Shown here: in pieces, positions 17,423 through 25,924 of the stretch
How positions within the stretch are numbered: the first letter of the stretch is position 1
How the letters are laid out: every line of letters begins with the position of its first letter
Source: Litchfieldia alkalitelluris
GTDB lineage: Bacteria; Bacillota; Bacilli; Bacillales; Salisediminibacteriaceae
Direction of reading: 5' to 3'
Length of the DNA: 64,000 nt
NCBI RefSeq assembly: GCF_002153425.1
Contig: NZ_KZ119600.1
Span: forward strand, 2,407,920-2,471,919
Position numbers and translations under genes: made by a program
The notes under the pieces: generated by a model
Seen by the model: the letters and a program-made list of their open reading frames with translations, nothing else
What the model was told of the DNA's origin: nothing
Database searches by the model: none

Positions 17423-18670
17423 CTATTTCGTTTGGCCCTCTCCATATATTAGATATTTTGTTGAAGTGAGTGCTTCTAACCCCATAGGTCCACGAGCGTG
17501 TAACTTTTGGGTGCTTATACCTATTTCAGCTCCGAAACCAAACTCAAAGCCATCTGTAAATCGGGTCGACGCATTGTGATATACTGCTGCCGCATCTACA
17601 TAGGTCATGAACTGTTTCACATTCTCCTCTGACCTTGAAATAATTGATTCAGAATGCTTCGTACCATATCTTTTAATATGGTTAATGGCTTCATCTACAC
17701 TTGAAACAATTTTTACAGCTAATATTAAATCTAAATACTCCATATTCCAATCTTCTTCAGTAGCTGGAACAATACGCTTATCTAATTCAGTTGCTGAGTG
17801 ATCTCCCTTTAGTGTCACACGATGATTCACTAAATGCTCCACAAGGTCTGTTAAATGAGATTTCGCCCAATCTTTATGCACAATTACCGTTTCAGCAGCA
17901 TTGCACACCGAAGGCCGCTGTGTTTTTGCATTTGTTACGACCTCAATGGCCATATTTTTGTCCGCAGTGTTATCAATGAAAACATGACAATTCCCAACAC
18001 CTGTTTCAATCACAGGTACAGATGCTTTTTCCATAACTGATTTGATCAGATTCGCTCCGCCACGTGGAATAAGGACGTCTAAATATTCGTTTAGTGTAAA
18101 TAATTTTTCAGCTGTCTCTCGACTTGTATCTTCTAGAAGTTGAACAGCGTCTTTTGGAATCTTGGTTTTTTCCAGCGCTTTATGAATCACTTTAACTAAC
18201 GCTTTATTTGAATGCGAAGCAGAAGAACTTCCCCTTAGTAAAACCGCGTTTCCTGTCTTTAAACATAGGCTTGCTGCATCGATTGTTACATTTGGTCTAG
18301 CTTCGTAAATCATACCAATAACGCCTAAAGGTACTCGTACTTTATTTAATTTCAACCCATTAGGCCTTGTAGTTTCAGAAATTACCTCTCCAATTGGATC
18401 TTTGAGCTCAGTTAATTGAGTTAATGCTTCGCTCATATCTTTTATACGAGCTTCTGTTAACTTTAACCTGTCTAAAAGCGCTTCTGGAAAACCTTTTTCA
18501 CTAGCTGCTAGTAGATCTTTCTTGTTTTCTTCTAAAATGTAAGACATTTCACTCAACAATTCCTTAGCAACAGCAAGAAGTGCATCGTTTTTATCAGCTG
18601 ATGAAGTTGCTCCAAGCACACCTGTTAAGTCTTTTAGTAGCGCTGCTTTTGTCACTAGTTCAACACTCAT
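17423..18670 (-). CDS. proA: Gamma-glutamyl phosphate reductase
   Basis: A 415-residue aldehyde-dehydrogenase-fold enzyme that reduces gamma-glutamyl phosphate to glutamate-5-semialdehyde with NADPH, the second step of proline synthesis. Typical segments are [57 protein letters not shown], the catalytic-Cys region [14 protein letters not shown], and [35 protein letters not shown] near the C-terminus. Its start overlaps the proB stop codon by one base (TAATG), so translation is coupled. It is transcribed with proB from a T-box leader. Confidence 0.97.
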   Translation of the reverse strand: MSVELVTKAALLKDLTGVLGATSSADKNDALLAVAKELLSEMSYILEENKKDLLAASEKGFPEALLDRLKLTEARIKDMSEALTQLTELKDPIGEVISETTRPNGLKLNKVRVPLGVIGMIYEARPNVTIDAASLCLKTGNAVLLRGSSSASHSNKALVKVIHKALEKTKIPKDAVQLLEDTSRETAEKLFTLNEYLDVLIPRGGANLIKSVMEKASVPVIETGVGNCHVFIDNTADKNMAIEVVTNAKTQRPSVCNAAETVIVHKDWAKSHLTDLVEHLVNHRVTLKGDHSATELDKRIVPATEEDWNMEYLDLILAVKIVSSVDEAINHIKRYGTKHSESIISRSEENVKQFMTYVDAAAVYHNASTRFTDGFEFGFGAEIGISTQKLHARGPMGLEALTSTKYLIYGEGQTK

Positions 18671-19788
18671 TATTTATCATCTCCCACAAAAGTAATCCAA
18701 TGATCTCGATGAATAGCCTCAGCAATAGAACTCTCTAAAATTTGCTTTACTTCTTGGCTATCCAATCCTTTAATTGCTTTTAATTGTTCAGAAGAATAAT
18801 TTACTTGACCTTTTCCTATCACTTTTCCTTTCTGATTTACAACCTCAACCACATCTCCAGAAAGAAAATCCCCGTACACCTCATTAATACCAACTGGAAG
18901 AAGGCTCTTCCCTTTTTCTAAAACTGCAGTAATAGCTCCATTATCTATAACAATTTTTCCATTAGAATTGGAGTGAAAGGCTATCCACTGCTTTTTACTT
19001 TTAATTACCTTTTGTGTTGAACGACCAATGTAAGTACCATCACCTAGGCCATTCAGTATATCGAGTAGCTTTTGTTCACTAGATCCGGTTCCAATAAAGA
19101 TTGTATTAACGCCTAATGAACTTGCTGTTTTAGCCGCTTCAATTTTAGAGCGCATCCCGCCAGTTCCCAACTTAGAAGTAGTAGCATGAATCTTTTTTAA
19201 TAAACTATCTGGTATGTTAGGTAAGTATGTGTACCTCTTTGCCAATGGATTTTTTCTAGGATCTTCATCGTATAGGCCATTGATATCCGTTAATATTATT
19301 AAGTGGTCTGCGTGAATTAATCCGCTTACTAATGCAGAAAGCATATCGTTATCCCCAAAAGTTAATTCTTCAATAGAGGTAGAGTCATTCTCATTAATAA
19401 TTGGAATTACATTTCTTTTTAATAGCTCTGTTAAGGTAGCATACGCATTTCTGTATTGTGCTTCATTACTAAAATCTCCACGTGTTAAAAGCAGTTGGGC
19501 CACATCAATTCCATGCTGTGAAAATACCTCACCATAACCTTGCATTAATAAGACCTGTCCTATGGCAGCAGCAGCTTGCTTCCCAGCAATTTTTACAGGT
19601 CTAGAAGGATATCCAAGCTTAGTAAATCCTGCAGCAACAGCTCCTGATGAAATTAAAATAACTTCATGACCTTCTTTTTTAAGTTTGGCGATAGCATTGG
19701 TATGTTCGCGGAGCTTTTTCATAGAAAGTCCACCAACATCGTTCGTAAGAGAACTACTACCTATTTTCACAACTATCCGCTGTTTCAT
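18670..19788 (-). CDS. proB: Glutamate 5-kinase
   Basis: A 372-residue enzyme with an amino-acid-kinase domain ([12 protein letters not shown] at the start, [42 protein letters not shown]) and a C-terminal PUA domain (residues about 275-360). It phosphorylates glutamate with ATP as the first step of proline synthesis; the PUA-containing form is usually feedback-inhibited by proline. AGGGAG precedes the ATG. The T-box upstream ties expression to uncharged tRNA-Pro. Proline is also an osmolyte in Bacillaceae, but the T-box marks this copy as the anabolic rather than the osmostress pathway (B. subtilis proHJ lacks one). Confidence 0.97.
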   Translation of the reverse strand: MKQRIVVKIGSSSLTNDVGGLSMKKLREHTNAIAKLKKEGHEVILISSGAVAAGFTKLGYPSRPVKIAGKQAAAAIGQVLLMQGYGEVFSQHGIDVAQLLLTRGDFSNEAQYRNAYATLTELLKRNVIPIINENDSTSIEELTFGDNDMLSALVSGLIHADHLIILTDINGLYDEDPRKNPLAKRYTYLPNIPDSLLKKIHATTSKLGTGGMRSKIEAAKTASSLGVNTIFIGTGSSEQKLLDILNGLGDGTYIGRSTQKVIKSKKQWIAFHSNSNGKIVIDNGAITAVLEKGKSLLPVGINEVYGDFLSGDVVEVVNQKGKVIGKGQVNYSSEQLKAIKGLDSQEVKQILESSIAEAIHRDHWITFVGDDK

Positions 19789-19841
19789 GTTTTACTCCCT
19801 CTCTTTATAACACACTTTAAAGTGATAAACTGTTTGCAAAT

Positions 19842-20055
19842 AAAAAAAACCCTCCTTATAAAAGGACGGAAATATCCGCGGTACCACCTTTGTTGGTAAA
19901 ATAACCCACTTTCTCCCAATAACGTAGGGATAACGGTTAGCTTTATCACTAACAGCTCATGGGCAGGTTCATTAGAGTTTATACAAGGGAACTTTCAGCC
20001 AATGGATCCCACTCTCTCATGTACAACGAACTAATTACTAACCCCAATCATAGCA
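19842..20055 (-). promoter_or_regulatory. T-box leader (proline) of proBA
   Basis: On the minus strand the T-box sequence AGGTGGTACCGCGG is at 19889-19876, followed by a terminator stem (CCGTCCTT / AAGGAGGG) and eight T. Stem I runs from about 20045 and includes the AGTAA motif. The specifier position after GAA reads CCT (19967-19965), a proline codon. Uncharged tRNA-Pro would stabilise the antiterminator and allow proBA transcription. The specifier assignment rests on manual alignment. Confidence 0.9.
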
Positions 20056-20236
20056 TTACATAATATAAGTTTTAATCATTATCCAAAATCCTAACATAAA
20101 AGTCAAGAGTTCATTTATAAAAATATTATGATAATTTCATAATATACCTTGTAATTTTCTTCATAAAAATTTAGAATAGTCAAAACAGAAGTTTTTAACA
20201 CGTTAAACGAGCAAAGGGGAAGTTGAGGGAGATAAG

Positions 20237-21307
20237 ATGAATAAAGACAACATTACAATTGTGAAAACAACAAACGGAAAAGCAAAGCCAAGTGAAAACG
20301 CTTTAGGGTTTGGGAAGTATTTTACGGATCATATGTTTGTATTGGACTACGATATTGATAATGGCTGGCATAGTCCACGTGTTGTGCCTTATGAACCGAT
20401 TACCTTAGATCCTGCTGCAATGGTATTTCATTACGGACAGACAGTATTTGAAGGATTAAAGGCTTACTACGGGACAAATGGTAAAACAATGCTATTTAGA
20501 CCTGAAAAGAACGTTGAAAGGCTAAATCGTTCATGCAACAGGTTAAGTATCCCTGAAATAGATGAAGAGCTTTTCCTTAAAGGACTAAAGACATTAATTG
20601 CTGTTGAGAAAGAATGGATTCCTAAGGAAGATGGAACGTCACTCTATATTCGACCATTTATATTACCAACAGAGACTAATCTTCGTGTAGCGCCTGCGAA
20701 TTCATATAAGTTTATCATCATTTTATCGCCGGTTGGAGCTTATTATGCAGAAGGCATTCATCCAGTTGCGATCAATGTGGAGAAGGAATATACAAGGGCA
20801 GTATTAGGAGGAACAGGTACTGCAAAGACAGCTGGAAATTACTGTGCAGGGTATAAAGCACAAAAGAAAGCTAGTGAGCAAGGTGCTGCACAAGTTTTAT
20901 GGTTAGATGGTGTGGAGAAAAAATATATTGAAGAAGTAGGTAGCATGAATATTTTCTTTAAAATCAACGGTGAAGTAGTTACGCCTGAGCTTAATGGTAG
21001 TATTTTAGAAGGAATTACTAGAATGTCTATCATTGAATTGTTGAAAAAATGGGGTATTCCTGTGACAGAAAAGAAAATTTCGTTTGAAGAGTTTGTGCAG
21101 GCTTATGAAGATGGCATAGTTGAAGAAGTATTTGGAACAGGAACTGCAGCTGTTATCTCACCTGTTGGGGAATTTAGATTCCAAGATAAAATTATGATTA
21201 TTAACAATAGGGAAACAGGAGAACTTTCTAAAAAGCTATATGATACTATTACTGGTATTCAAACTGGAAAAATGGAAGATGAATTAAATTGGACTATTGA
21301 GGTTTAA
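20237..21307 (+). CDS. ilvE: Branched-chain amino acid aminotransferase
   Basis: A 356-residue fold-type IV PLP transaminase (BCAT type II size) that interconverts Leu, Ile and Val with their 2-oxo acids using glutamate/2-oxoglutarate. Signatures: FGKYFTDHMFVLDYD, VFHYGQTVFEGLKAYYG, RSCNRLSIP, the PLP-lysine motif GGTGTAKTAGNYCAGYKAQ, and EEVGSMNIFF. GAGGGAG precedes the ATG. Single gene with a strong terminator; not in an ilv-leu operon, like ilvK and ywaA in B. subtilis. Confidence 0.95.
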   Translation: MNKDNITIVKTTNGKAKPSENALGFGKYFTDHMFVLDYDIDNGWHSPRVVPYEPITLDPAAMVFHYGQTVFEGLKAYYGTNGKTMLFRPEKNVERLNRSCNRLSIPEIDEELFLKGLKTLIAVEKEWIPKEDGTSLYIRPFILPTETNLRVAPANSYKFIIILSPVGAYYAEGIHPVAINVEKEYTRAVLGGTGTAKTAGNYCAGYKAQKKASEQGAAQVLWLDGVEKKYIEEVGSMNIFFKINGEVVTPELNGSILEGITRMSIIELLKKWGIPVTEKKISFEEFVQAYEDGIVEEVFGTGTAAVISPVGEFRFQDKIMIINNRETGELSKKLYDTITGIQTGKMEDELNWTIEV

Positions 21308-21338
21308 GCACTTCAAGCCAATTAAATGAATATTTTAG

Positions 21339-21406
21339 AATTCCCTTTTCAATCATAGTATGAGATGATATTTTTTCATACTGATTAAGAAACAGGGAAT
21401 TTTTTA
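21339..21406 (+). terminator. Long terminator hairpin after ilvE
   Basis: Outer AATTCCCT / AGGGAATT plus an inner TAGTATGA / TCATACTG stem, followed by TTTTTATTT. Confidence 0.75.
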
Positions 21407-21454
21407 TTTACTCCAATGAAAAAGTTTTAATTTGAAAGGAGTAAGAACGTACAT

Positions 21455-22708
21455 ATGTTTTTGAAAAATAAAATAATCTATTTAGTATTAGTTATTTTAG
21501 CTTCCTTTGTACTATTTTCAGCATGTGGAGAGGCTGGTTCTGAGGTTATACCTCAGGAGGAAGAAAAAATCGACAATAATATATCAGTGGATATTGATGA
21601 AGAAGATGAAATAGTAACAAATGAGACAGAGACGATCACGTACGATGAGTCCGATGTCGAATCTATTGATGTTAATGGAGTTATGGAAGTCCACTTCATA
21701 GATGTTGGACAAGGGGATGCAACATTATTTCTAGGCCCCGATTTCACCATTTTAGTTGATGCAGGCAGGCATGAAAGAAATGATGTTGTTCCTTATTTGA
21801 AAAATCACGGTGTTTCCAATATCGATTTACTAATAGGGACGCACCCACATGCCGATCATATAGGACAGATGGATAAAGTAATAGAAAACTTTGATGTAGC
21901 TGAAGTTTGGATGTCAGGAGACGAACATACATCACAGACATTTGAAAGAGTATTAGATGCCATATTAGCTAGTGAAGCAGAATACTACGAACCAAGAGCA
22001 GGAGAGACCTTCCATTTTAACTCAGCCCTCGTAGAAGTATTGCATCCCGAAATGTTAACAGGGGACCTTAATGACGGTAGTGTCTCCCTTCGCTTTGTTT
22101 ATGGTGATGTGAAATTCATATTAACCGGTGATGTAGAGCATAGTGAAAGGGATATTATTAATCGAGGATATGACCTAGAAGCAGATTTTTTCCAACTTGG
22201 ACACCATGGATCCAGCACATCTAATACACAAGCTTTTTTAGATGCGATTAAACCAGATGTAGCTATATATAGTGCAGGTGCAAATAACAGTTACGGGCAT
22301 CCACATGTAGAAGTGGTTAACAGATTAAAAAATATGGATATTCTCTTGTATGGTACGGATATCCATGGATCGATCATCGTAAAAACTGATGGTCAATCAT
22401 ATACAATTCATACGGAAAGAAACGGTACAATTCAAGCTGATCATAATGATAATGAACAAGGTGAATCTAAACAAGACAATGTAGAAGAAACGAGAAGGTC
22501 TAATAATTCTTCTACAGTTGATTGTATAGATATCAATAATGCTTCTCTGGAACAATTGACTGCTATTACACATATCGGTGATGCAAGGGCAGCAGAGTTA
22601 ATTGAATTACGTCCTTTCCAATCAATAAATAAATTAACAAGAATTACTGGAATAGGGTCTGGTAGACTAAATGATATAAAAGAAGAAGGCTTAGCATGTG
22701 TAAATTAA
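21455..22708 (+). CDS. Lipoprotein with ComEC-type MBL domain and C-terminal helix-hairpin-helix
   Basis: A 417-residue lipoprotein: signal peptide with lipobox FSAC at residue 24, then an acidic linker to about residue 70. A metallo-beta-lactamase domain follows (VHFIDVGQGDATLF, metal motif HPHADH at 130-135, ILTGDVEH, LGHHGSSTS, YGHPHVEV) closest to the C-terminal domain of ComEC/Rec2. After a hydrophilic linker, residues about 355-417 carry a ComEA-like (HhH)2 DNA-binding unit (CIDINNASLEQLTAI, ITGIGSGRLNDI). The combination suggests a surface-anchored DNA-binding nuclease or phosphodiesterase. The small DUF3006 gene follows 24 bases later and is a frequent partner. Function is inferred only from domains. 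Confidence 0.88.
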   Translation: MFLKNKIIYLVLVILASFVLFSACGEAGSEVIPQEEEKIDNNISVDIDEEDEIVTNETETITYDESDVESIDVNGVMEVHFIDVGQGDATLFLGPDFTILVDAGRHERNDVVPYLKNHGVSNIDLLIGTHPHADHIGQMDKVIENFDVAEVWMSGDEHTSQTFERVLDAILASEAEYYEPRAGETFHFNSALVEVLHPEMLTGDLNDGSVSLRFVYGDVKFILTGDVEHSERDIINRGYDLEADFFQLGHHGSSTSNTQAFLDAIKPDVAIYSAGANNSYGHPHVEVVNRLKNMDILLYGTDIHGSIIVKTDGQSYTIHTERNGTIQADHNDNEQGESKQDNVEETRRSNNSSTVDCIDINNASLEQLTAITHIGDARAAELIELRPFQSINKLTRITGIGSGRLNDIKEEGLACVN

Positions 22709-22732
22709 ACCTATAAACAGGTGGTGATTTGA

Positions 22733-23008
22733 ATGAAAAAGATAAAAGCTGTCGTTGACCGAATTGTAGATGGAAAACATGTTGTTTTATTAATAGGAGA
22801 CGAAGAAGAAGAAAAGGTCGTTCCTTTAAATAAGTTCCCAGATGAAATAAAAGAAGGAACATGGTTAATTATTGATTTTAGTGATACTAATAAGGATATT
22901 ATTCAAAAAATTAGTATAGATCAAAGGGAAACAGACACTAGAAAACAACGAATTAAAAGCAAGATGGAGTTATTAAGAGAAAGATCAACTAAAGGAAGGA
23001 ATGACTAA
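22733..23008 (+). CDS. DUF3006 domain protein
   Basis: A 91-residue protein. The core MKKIKAVVDRIVDGKHVVLLIGDEEEEKVVP, with FPDEIKEGTWLIIDF, is the DUF3006 pattern: a small beta-barrel-like domain of unknown function. The C-terminus is a basic helix. GGTGGTGA precedes the ATG, and the 24-base gap to the MBL lipoprotein indicates an operon. DUF3006 genes often accompany secreted ComEC-like MBL proteins, so the two probably act together, although this one has no signal peptide. Confidence 0.8.
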   Translation: MKKIKAVVDRIVDGKHVVLLIGDEEEEKVVPLNKFPDEIKEGTWLIIDFSDTNKDIIQKISIDQRETDTRKQRIKSKMELLRERSTKGRND

Positions 23009-23035
23009 TTCAATCGAATATATACTCAATTATTT

Positions 23036-23072
23036 AGCGTCTCACACGATTGTGAGACGCTATAATTTTTTT
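23036..23072 (+). terminator. Intrinsic terminator after the MBL/DUF3006 operon
   Basis: Perfect 11-base-pair stem AGCGTCTCACA / TGTGAGACGCT with loop CGAT, then a T-rich stretch. Confidence 0.9.
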
Positions 23073-23448
23073 ACCAACTTCGATATGGTTGTATAGACTG
23101 TCTAGGATGCTGATTTCGTTGAGGAGTTCCAAAGTAGTTTGGTTGCTGTCCCCACGGTTGTTGGTAATTATGCCAGTTTTGTTGAGGTGGCTGCATACCC
23201 CATTGTTGGTATGTTGTTGGATTCACCCAGGTATTTTGTTGTGGCTGCCAATTTGACGGTGGCGAATGTTGTACCCATGGAGATTGCTGTTGCCACGGTG
23301 ATTGTGTTTGTTGTTGTCCTGTTAATTGTTGCCATAAAGTTGGTCTCGGCGGTTGTTGCCCCTGTATCTGAGTGCCACCGAATAATTGCTGAAGTGGATT
23401 TTGTCCACTAAGAAGCCCAATCGCCATTGTCCCTAATGGTCCAAACAT
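23071..23448 (-). CDS. Low-complexity Gln/Pro/Trp-rich protein (possible spore-coat type)
   Basis: A 125-residue protein that begins with a short hydrophobic segment (MFGPLGTMAIGLLSG) and then becomes strongly biased to Gln, Pro, Trp, Asn and Tyr with repeating W-Q-Q and Q-P-Q units. AGAAAGGAG stands at good distance before the ATG, so it is translated. Bacillus spore-coat and exosporium proteins (for example YppG- or VrrA-like) have such composition, but no homologue can be named. Confidence 0.65.
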   Translation of the reverse strand: MFGPLGTMAIGLLSGQNPLQQLFGGTQIQGQQPPRPTLWQQLTGQQQTQSPWQQQSPWVQHSPPSNWQPQQNTWVNPTTYQQWGMQPPQQNWHNYQQPWGQQPNYFGTPQRNQHPRQSIQPYRSW

Positions 23449-24007
23449 CGAATTCTCCTTTCTAACATAAAAGTTCCGTTCCGAAAAAATTTAGTCTATC
23501 GTACGAAACTAAAATCTGTGCATTTATCTTAATTTAAGTTATAGTATGTTATTTAATAAGCACTGTATAAACTGTTAACCAAGTATGGAAGATTCTATAG
23601 CCCAAATGAATAACTCAAGGGAATATTATTAAATTTATGTGTCTGACATCATTCACAATGCCTTTGGGGCTAGACCCATTACATAGCGCTATTCAGGAAC
23701 CATTTGAAGATAAATAACTGTAATACAGTGTGCTTCAAGTTGATGTGGAAAAGGTAAATATTATTGTAAAAAATAAAAGTAATTAATGAATGAAACATTT
23801 ATAATTTGCACATCATATTTATTGAAGAGGACATAAGCGTCTTCTTCAAAGATACAGGGAAATGGGTTTCGAACGTCATGATTACCTTGAGGGGTGGTTA
23901 GCTTGAACAAGTAACAAGCAATAAACGCTTTAAGGGAAAAAACGATCGAAAATGAGGTGTTTACAGCAGATAAACATCGATACGACCCCAGAGTATTTGT
24001 ATCATAA
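23449..24007. other. Gene-free stretch with ORF remnants
   Basis: About 560 bases without an intact gene. Short protein-like frames without start signals are visible in different frames: one ending GLDPLHSAIQEPFEDK (stop near 23715), one ending RYREMGFERHDYLEGWLA (stop near 23903) and one ending FTADKHRYDPRVFVS just before a terminator. This looks like decayed coding sequence; the source family is not recognised. Confidence 0.35.
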
Positions 24008-24037
24008 AAAAGGTGGCCATTACGGTCACCTTTTTTT
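24008..24037 (+). terminator. Intrinsic terminator at the end of the decayed region
   Basis: AAAGGTGGCC / GGTCACCTTT stem followed by seven T, with no intact gene upstream, which supports the idea of gene decay. Confidence 0.75.
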
Positions 24038-24046
24038 ACCTTTCAG

Positions 24047-24091
24047 AAAAAAGCCCACAGATGACTAAAATCGTCAACTGTGGGCTTTTTT
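24047..24091 (-). terminator. Terminator of the alkaline phosphatase gene
   Basis: A long stem, AAAAAAGCCCACAG / CTGTGGGCTTTTTT, extended by TGAC / GTCA; T-rich on both strands. Confidence 0.9.
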
Positions 24092-24101
24092 GTGTTAAGG
24101 A

Positions 24102-25586
24102 TTAATCATTTTCTCCCAATGTAAACTCATAACCACTTATTTCTGCAATCATTCTTGGGATTTCAATATTATCAAGTACACCTTCAAACCTTTCCGCTCC
24201 TACACCAATTGAAAATACAGGAACCATGTTTCCAGTGTGGCCACCAGTATCACTTTCTTCTCGAATTTGCCGGTCAATTACACCTGCTCGATAGTGATAG
24301 GCAATGATACTTCCAATTTCCCATCCAACTTCATGCTCTAAAATAAGACGACCTTCAGGATCATCAGCATCCCAAACATTTTCTTGAAATTCTCTGACCT
24401 CTTCATCAGAGATATCTATATTTGCATATTCAGCAAAAACTTCTTTAATACTTTCTTCAGTATAATTCCCAGTACCTTCGTCTATTTCCAATTGCTGCGC
24501 CATGTACTCTGGAGAAACCCCAACTGCTTTGAGGGCATCAATATTCATTTCTTCCGTTGCTGCAACACCCATCGTTTCATGATCTGCTAAAACAAGTACC
24601 AATGTTTCTCCATCGTCTTCTGCCCAATTTACAGCATATTCTACTGCATGATCAAATTCAACAGTTTCTCTCCAAATACCACCAAAGTCGGCGGCGTGAG
24701 AGATATGATCAATTCTTGCACCCTCAATCATTAAGAAGAATCCATCTTCATCTAGAGAGGCTCTCTCAATCGCTTTCTCAGTCATTTCAACTAAAGTCGG
24801 CTCTTCACTGTTATTAACTTCACGATCTCCAACATAGTTCATGAAGGAAGGGTGAAATAGTCCAAGGAGTTTTGTATCCTCGTTAGCTTCATAAGCTATT
24901 AGTTCGTCCCTTGTCTCTACAAGTTCATAGCCTGCTTCCAGGAAATCCTCAATTAAATCGTTACCATCCTGCCTATCAGGTTCAAAATTTCTGCGACCAC
25001 CACCAAGTGCAATATCATATTGTCCTTCAAATATTTGTCTAGCAATTTCATCTTGACCTGCGCGACTTTCAACTTTAGCTACAAATCCTGCTGGTGTAGC
25101 ATCTGTCACAGTATTCGTTGATACAATACCTACTGTTTTCCCTTGTTCTTGAAATATATCAAGTACACTTGTAAGTTCTTCACCATCTGGAGAAACACCT
25201 AGCATACCATTGTTTGTTTTTTCACCGTTTGCTAATGCAGTACCAGCTGCAGCTGAATCAGTTACCATGTTATCTGCCGAATAGGTACGAGATAATGCTA
25301 CGTTTGGCAATGTTTCCATAAATAATTCTCCATTTTTACCATGTTCGAACAAGCGAGCAACTTCCATTTGTCCAACACCCATGCCATCACCAATCATCAC
25401 AATGACATTCTTTGGTGTTGTACTATTCGTATCTGCTTGTTCTTCACCAGCAGGTGCCTCTTCCTCTTGTTGTGGATCGCTTTGATTTTCATCTTGTGGT
25501 GGTTCTTCAGTATCCTCAGCACATGCAATCATCCCCATACTAAAGCAAAACCATAGTAAAAGAATTAATATTCGTTTAAGAGCCAT
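24102..25586 (-). CDS. phoA: Alkaline phosphatase lipoprotein
   Basis: A 494-residue phosphomonoesterase of the PhoA family anchored as a lipoprotein (signal peptide, lipobox MIAC at residue 22, then about 35 residues very rich in Glu, Gln and Pro). Catalytic features: metal motif MIGDGMG (Asp67), nucleophile motif VTDSAAAGTA (Ser111), IEGARIDHISHA, LADHETMGVA and GGHTG, together binding two Zn and one Mg. It hydrolyses organic phosphate esters outside the cell. GGAGG precedes the ATG. Acidic composition suits a high-salt or alkaline milieu. No Pho box was identified by eye. Confidence 0.94.
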   Translation of the reverse strand: MALKRILILLLWFCFSMGMIACAEDTEEPPQDENQSDPQQEEEAPAGEEQADTNSTTPKNVIVMIGDGMGVGQMEVARLFEHGKNGELFMETLPNVALSRTYSADNMVTDSAAAGTALANGEKTNNGMLGVSPDGEELTSVLDIFQEQGKTVGIVSTNTVTDATPAGFVAKVESRAGQDEIARQIFEGQYDIALGGGRRNFEPDRQDGNDLIEDFLEAGYELVETRDELIAYEANEDTKLLGLFHPSFMNYVGDREVNNSEEPTLVEMTEKAIERASLDEDGFFLMIEGARIDHISHAADFGGIWRETVEFDHAVEYAVNWAEDDGETLVLVLADHETMGVAATEEMNIDALKAVGVSPEYMAQQLEIDEGTGNYTEESIKEVFAEYANIDISDEEVREFQENVWDADDPEGRLILEHEVGWEIGSIIAYHYRAGVIDRQIREESDTGGHTGNMVPVFSIGVGAERFEGVLDNIEIPRMIAEISGYEFTLGEND

Positions 25587-25824
25587 TAGAAATCCTCCTA
25601 ATTTATGTATTTCTTTTAGGTTGTTTTAAAGAATAATTAATATACTTATTTTTTGGATAGTCTGATTTAGAGAGAGTAGAACAGATGGAATGCTTTCATA
25701 TAACTATAGGGTTTATTGAAGAAAGTAAACATTTATCATATAGAGTATTGTATGACATTTTAATTTTAGAAATAATAAAAACTATACTATAACTGAATCA
25801 ATTACATAAATGACAAAGTTAATG

Positions 25825-25900
25825 AAAAGGAGTACAATTGAAAAAGTGTATATTAGTTAAGTGGGCGTACAACTCTTTGTACGGTCCTATTTTTTCGTAA
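25825..25900 (+). promoter_or_regulatory. Leader peptide/attenuator ahead of the MFS exporter
   Basis: AAAAGGAG (25825-25832) and TTG at 25838 open a 20-codon frame (MKKCILVKWAYNSLY...) ending at 25900. Inside it, GGGCGTACAA (25863-25872) pairs with TTGTACGGTCC (25877-25887), with a CTCT loop and one bulge, and is followed by TATTTTTTC: a Rho-independent terminator. The terminator's 3' arm can instead pair with GGAGTACAA at 25829-25837, which contains the leader ribosome binding site. Terminator and alternative stem are mutually exclusive. No other gene precedes on this strand, so the terminator must act on the exporter's own transcript. Confidence 0.55.
25838..25900 (+). CDS. Putative 20-residue leader peptide of the MFS exporter
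   Basis: A TTG start five bases after AAAAGGAG; the product begins MKKCILVKWAYN and ends LYGPIFS. The coding frame runs through the terminator hairpin, as in the leader peptides of bmrCD-, tetL- or erm-type resistance genes. A ribosome stalled near codons 8-12 would cover the hairpin's 5' arm and prevent termination. Translation is inferred, not proven. Confidence 0.45.
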   Translation: MKKCILVKWAYNSLYGPIFS

Positions 25901-25924
25901 CAAAATAGAAATGGGGAATGGGGA

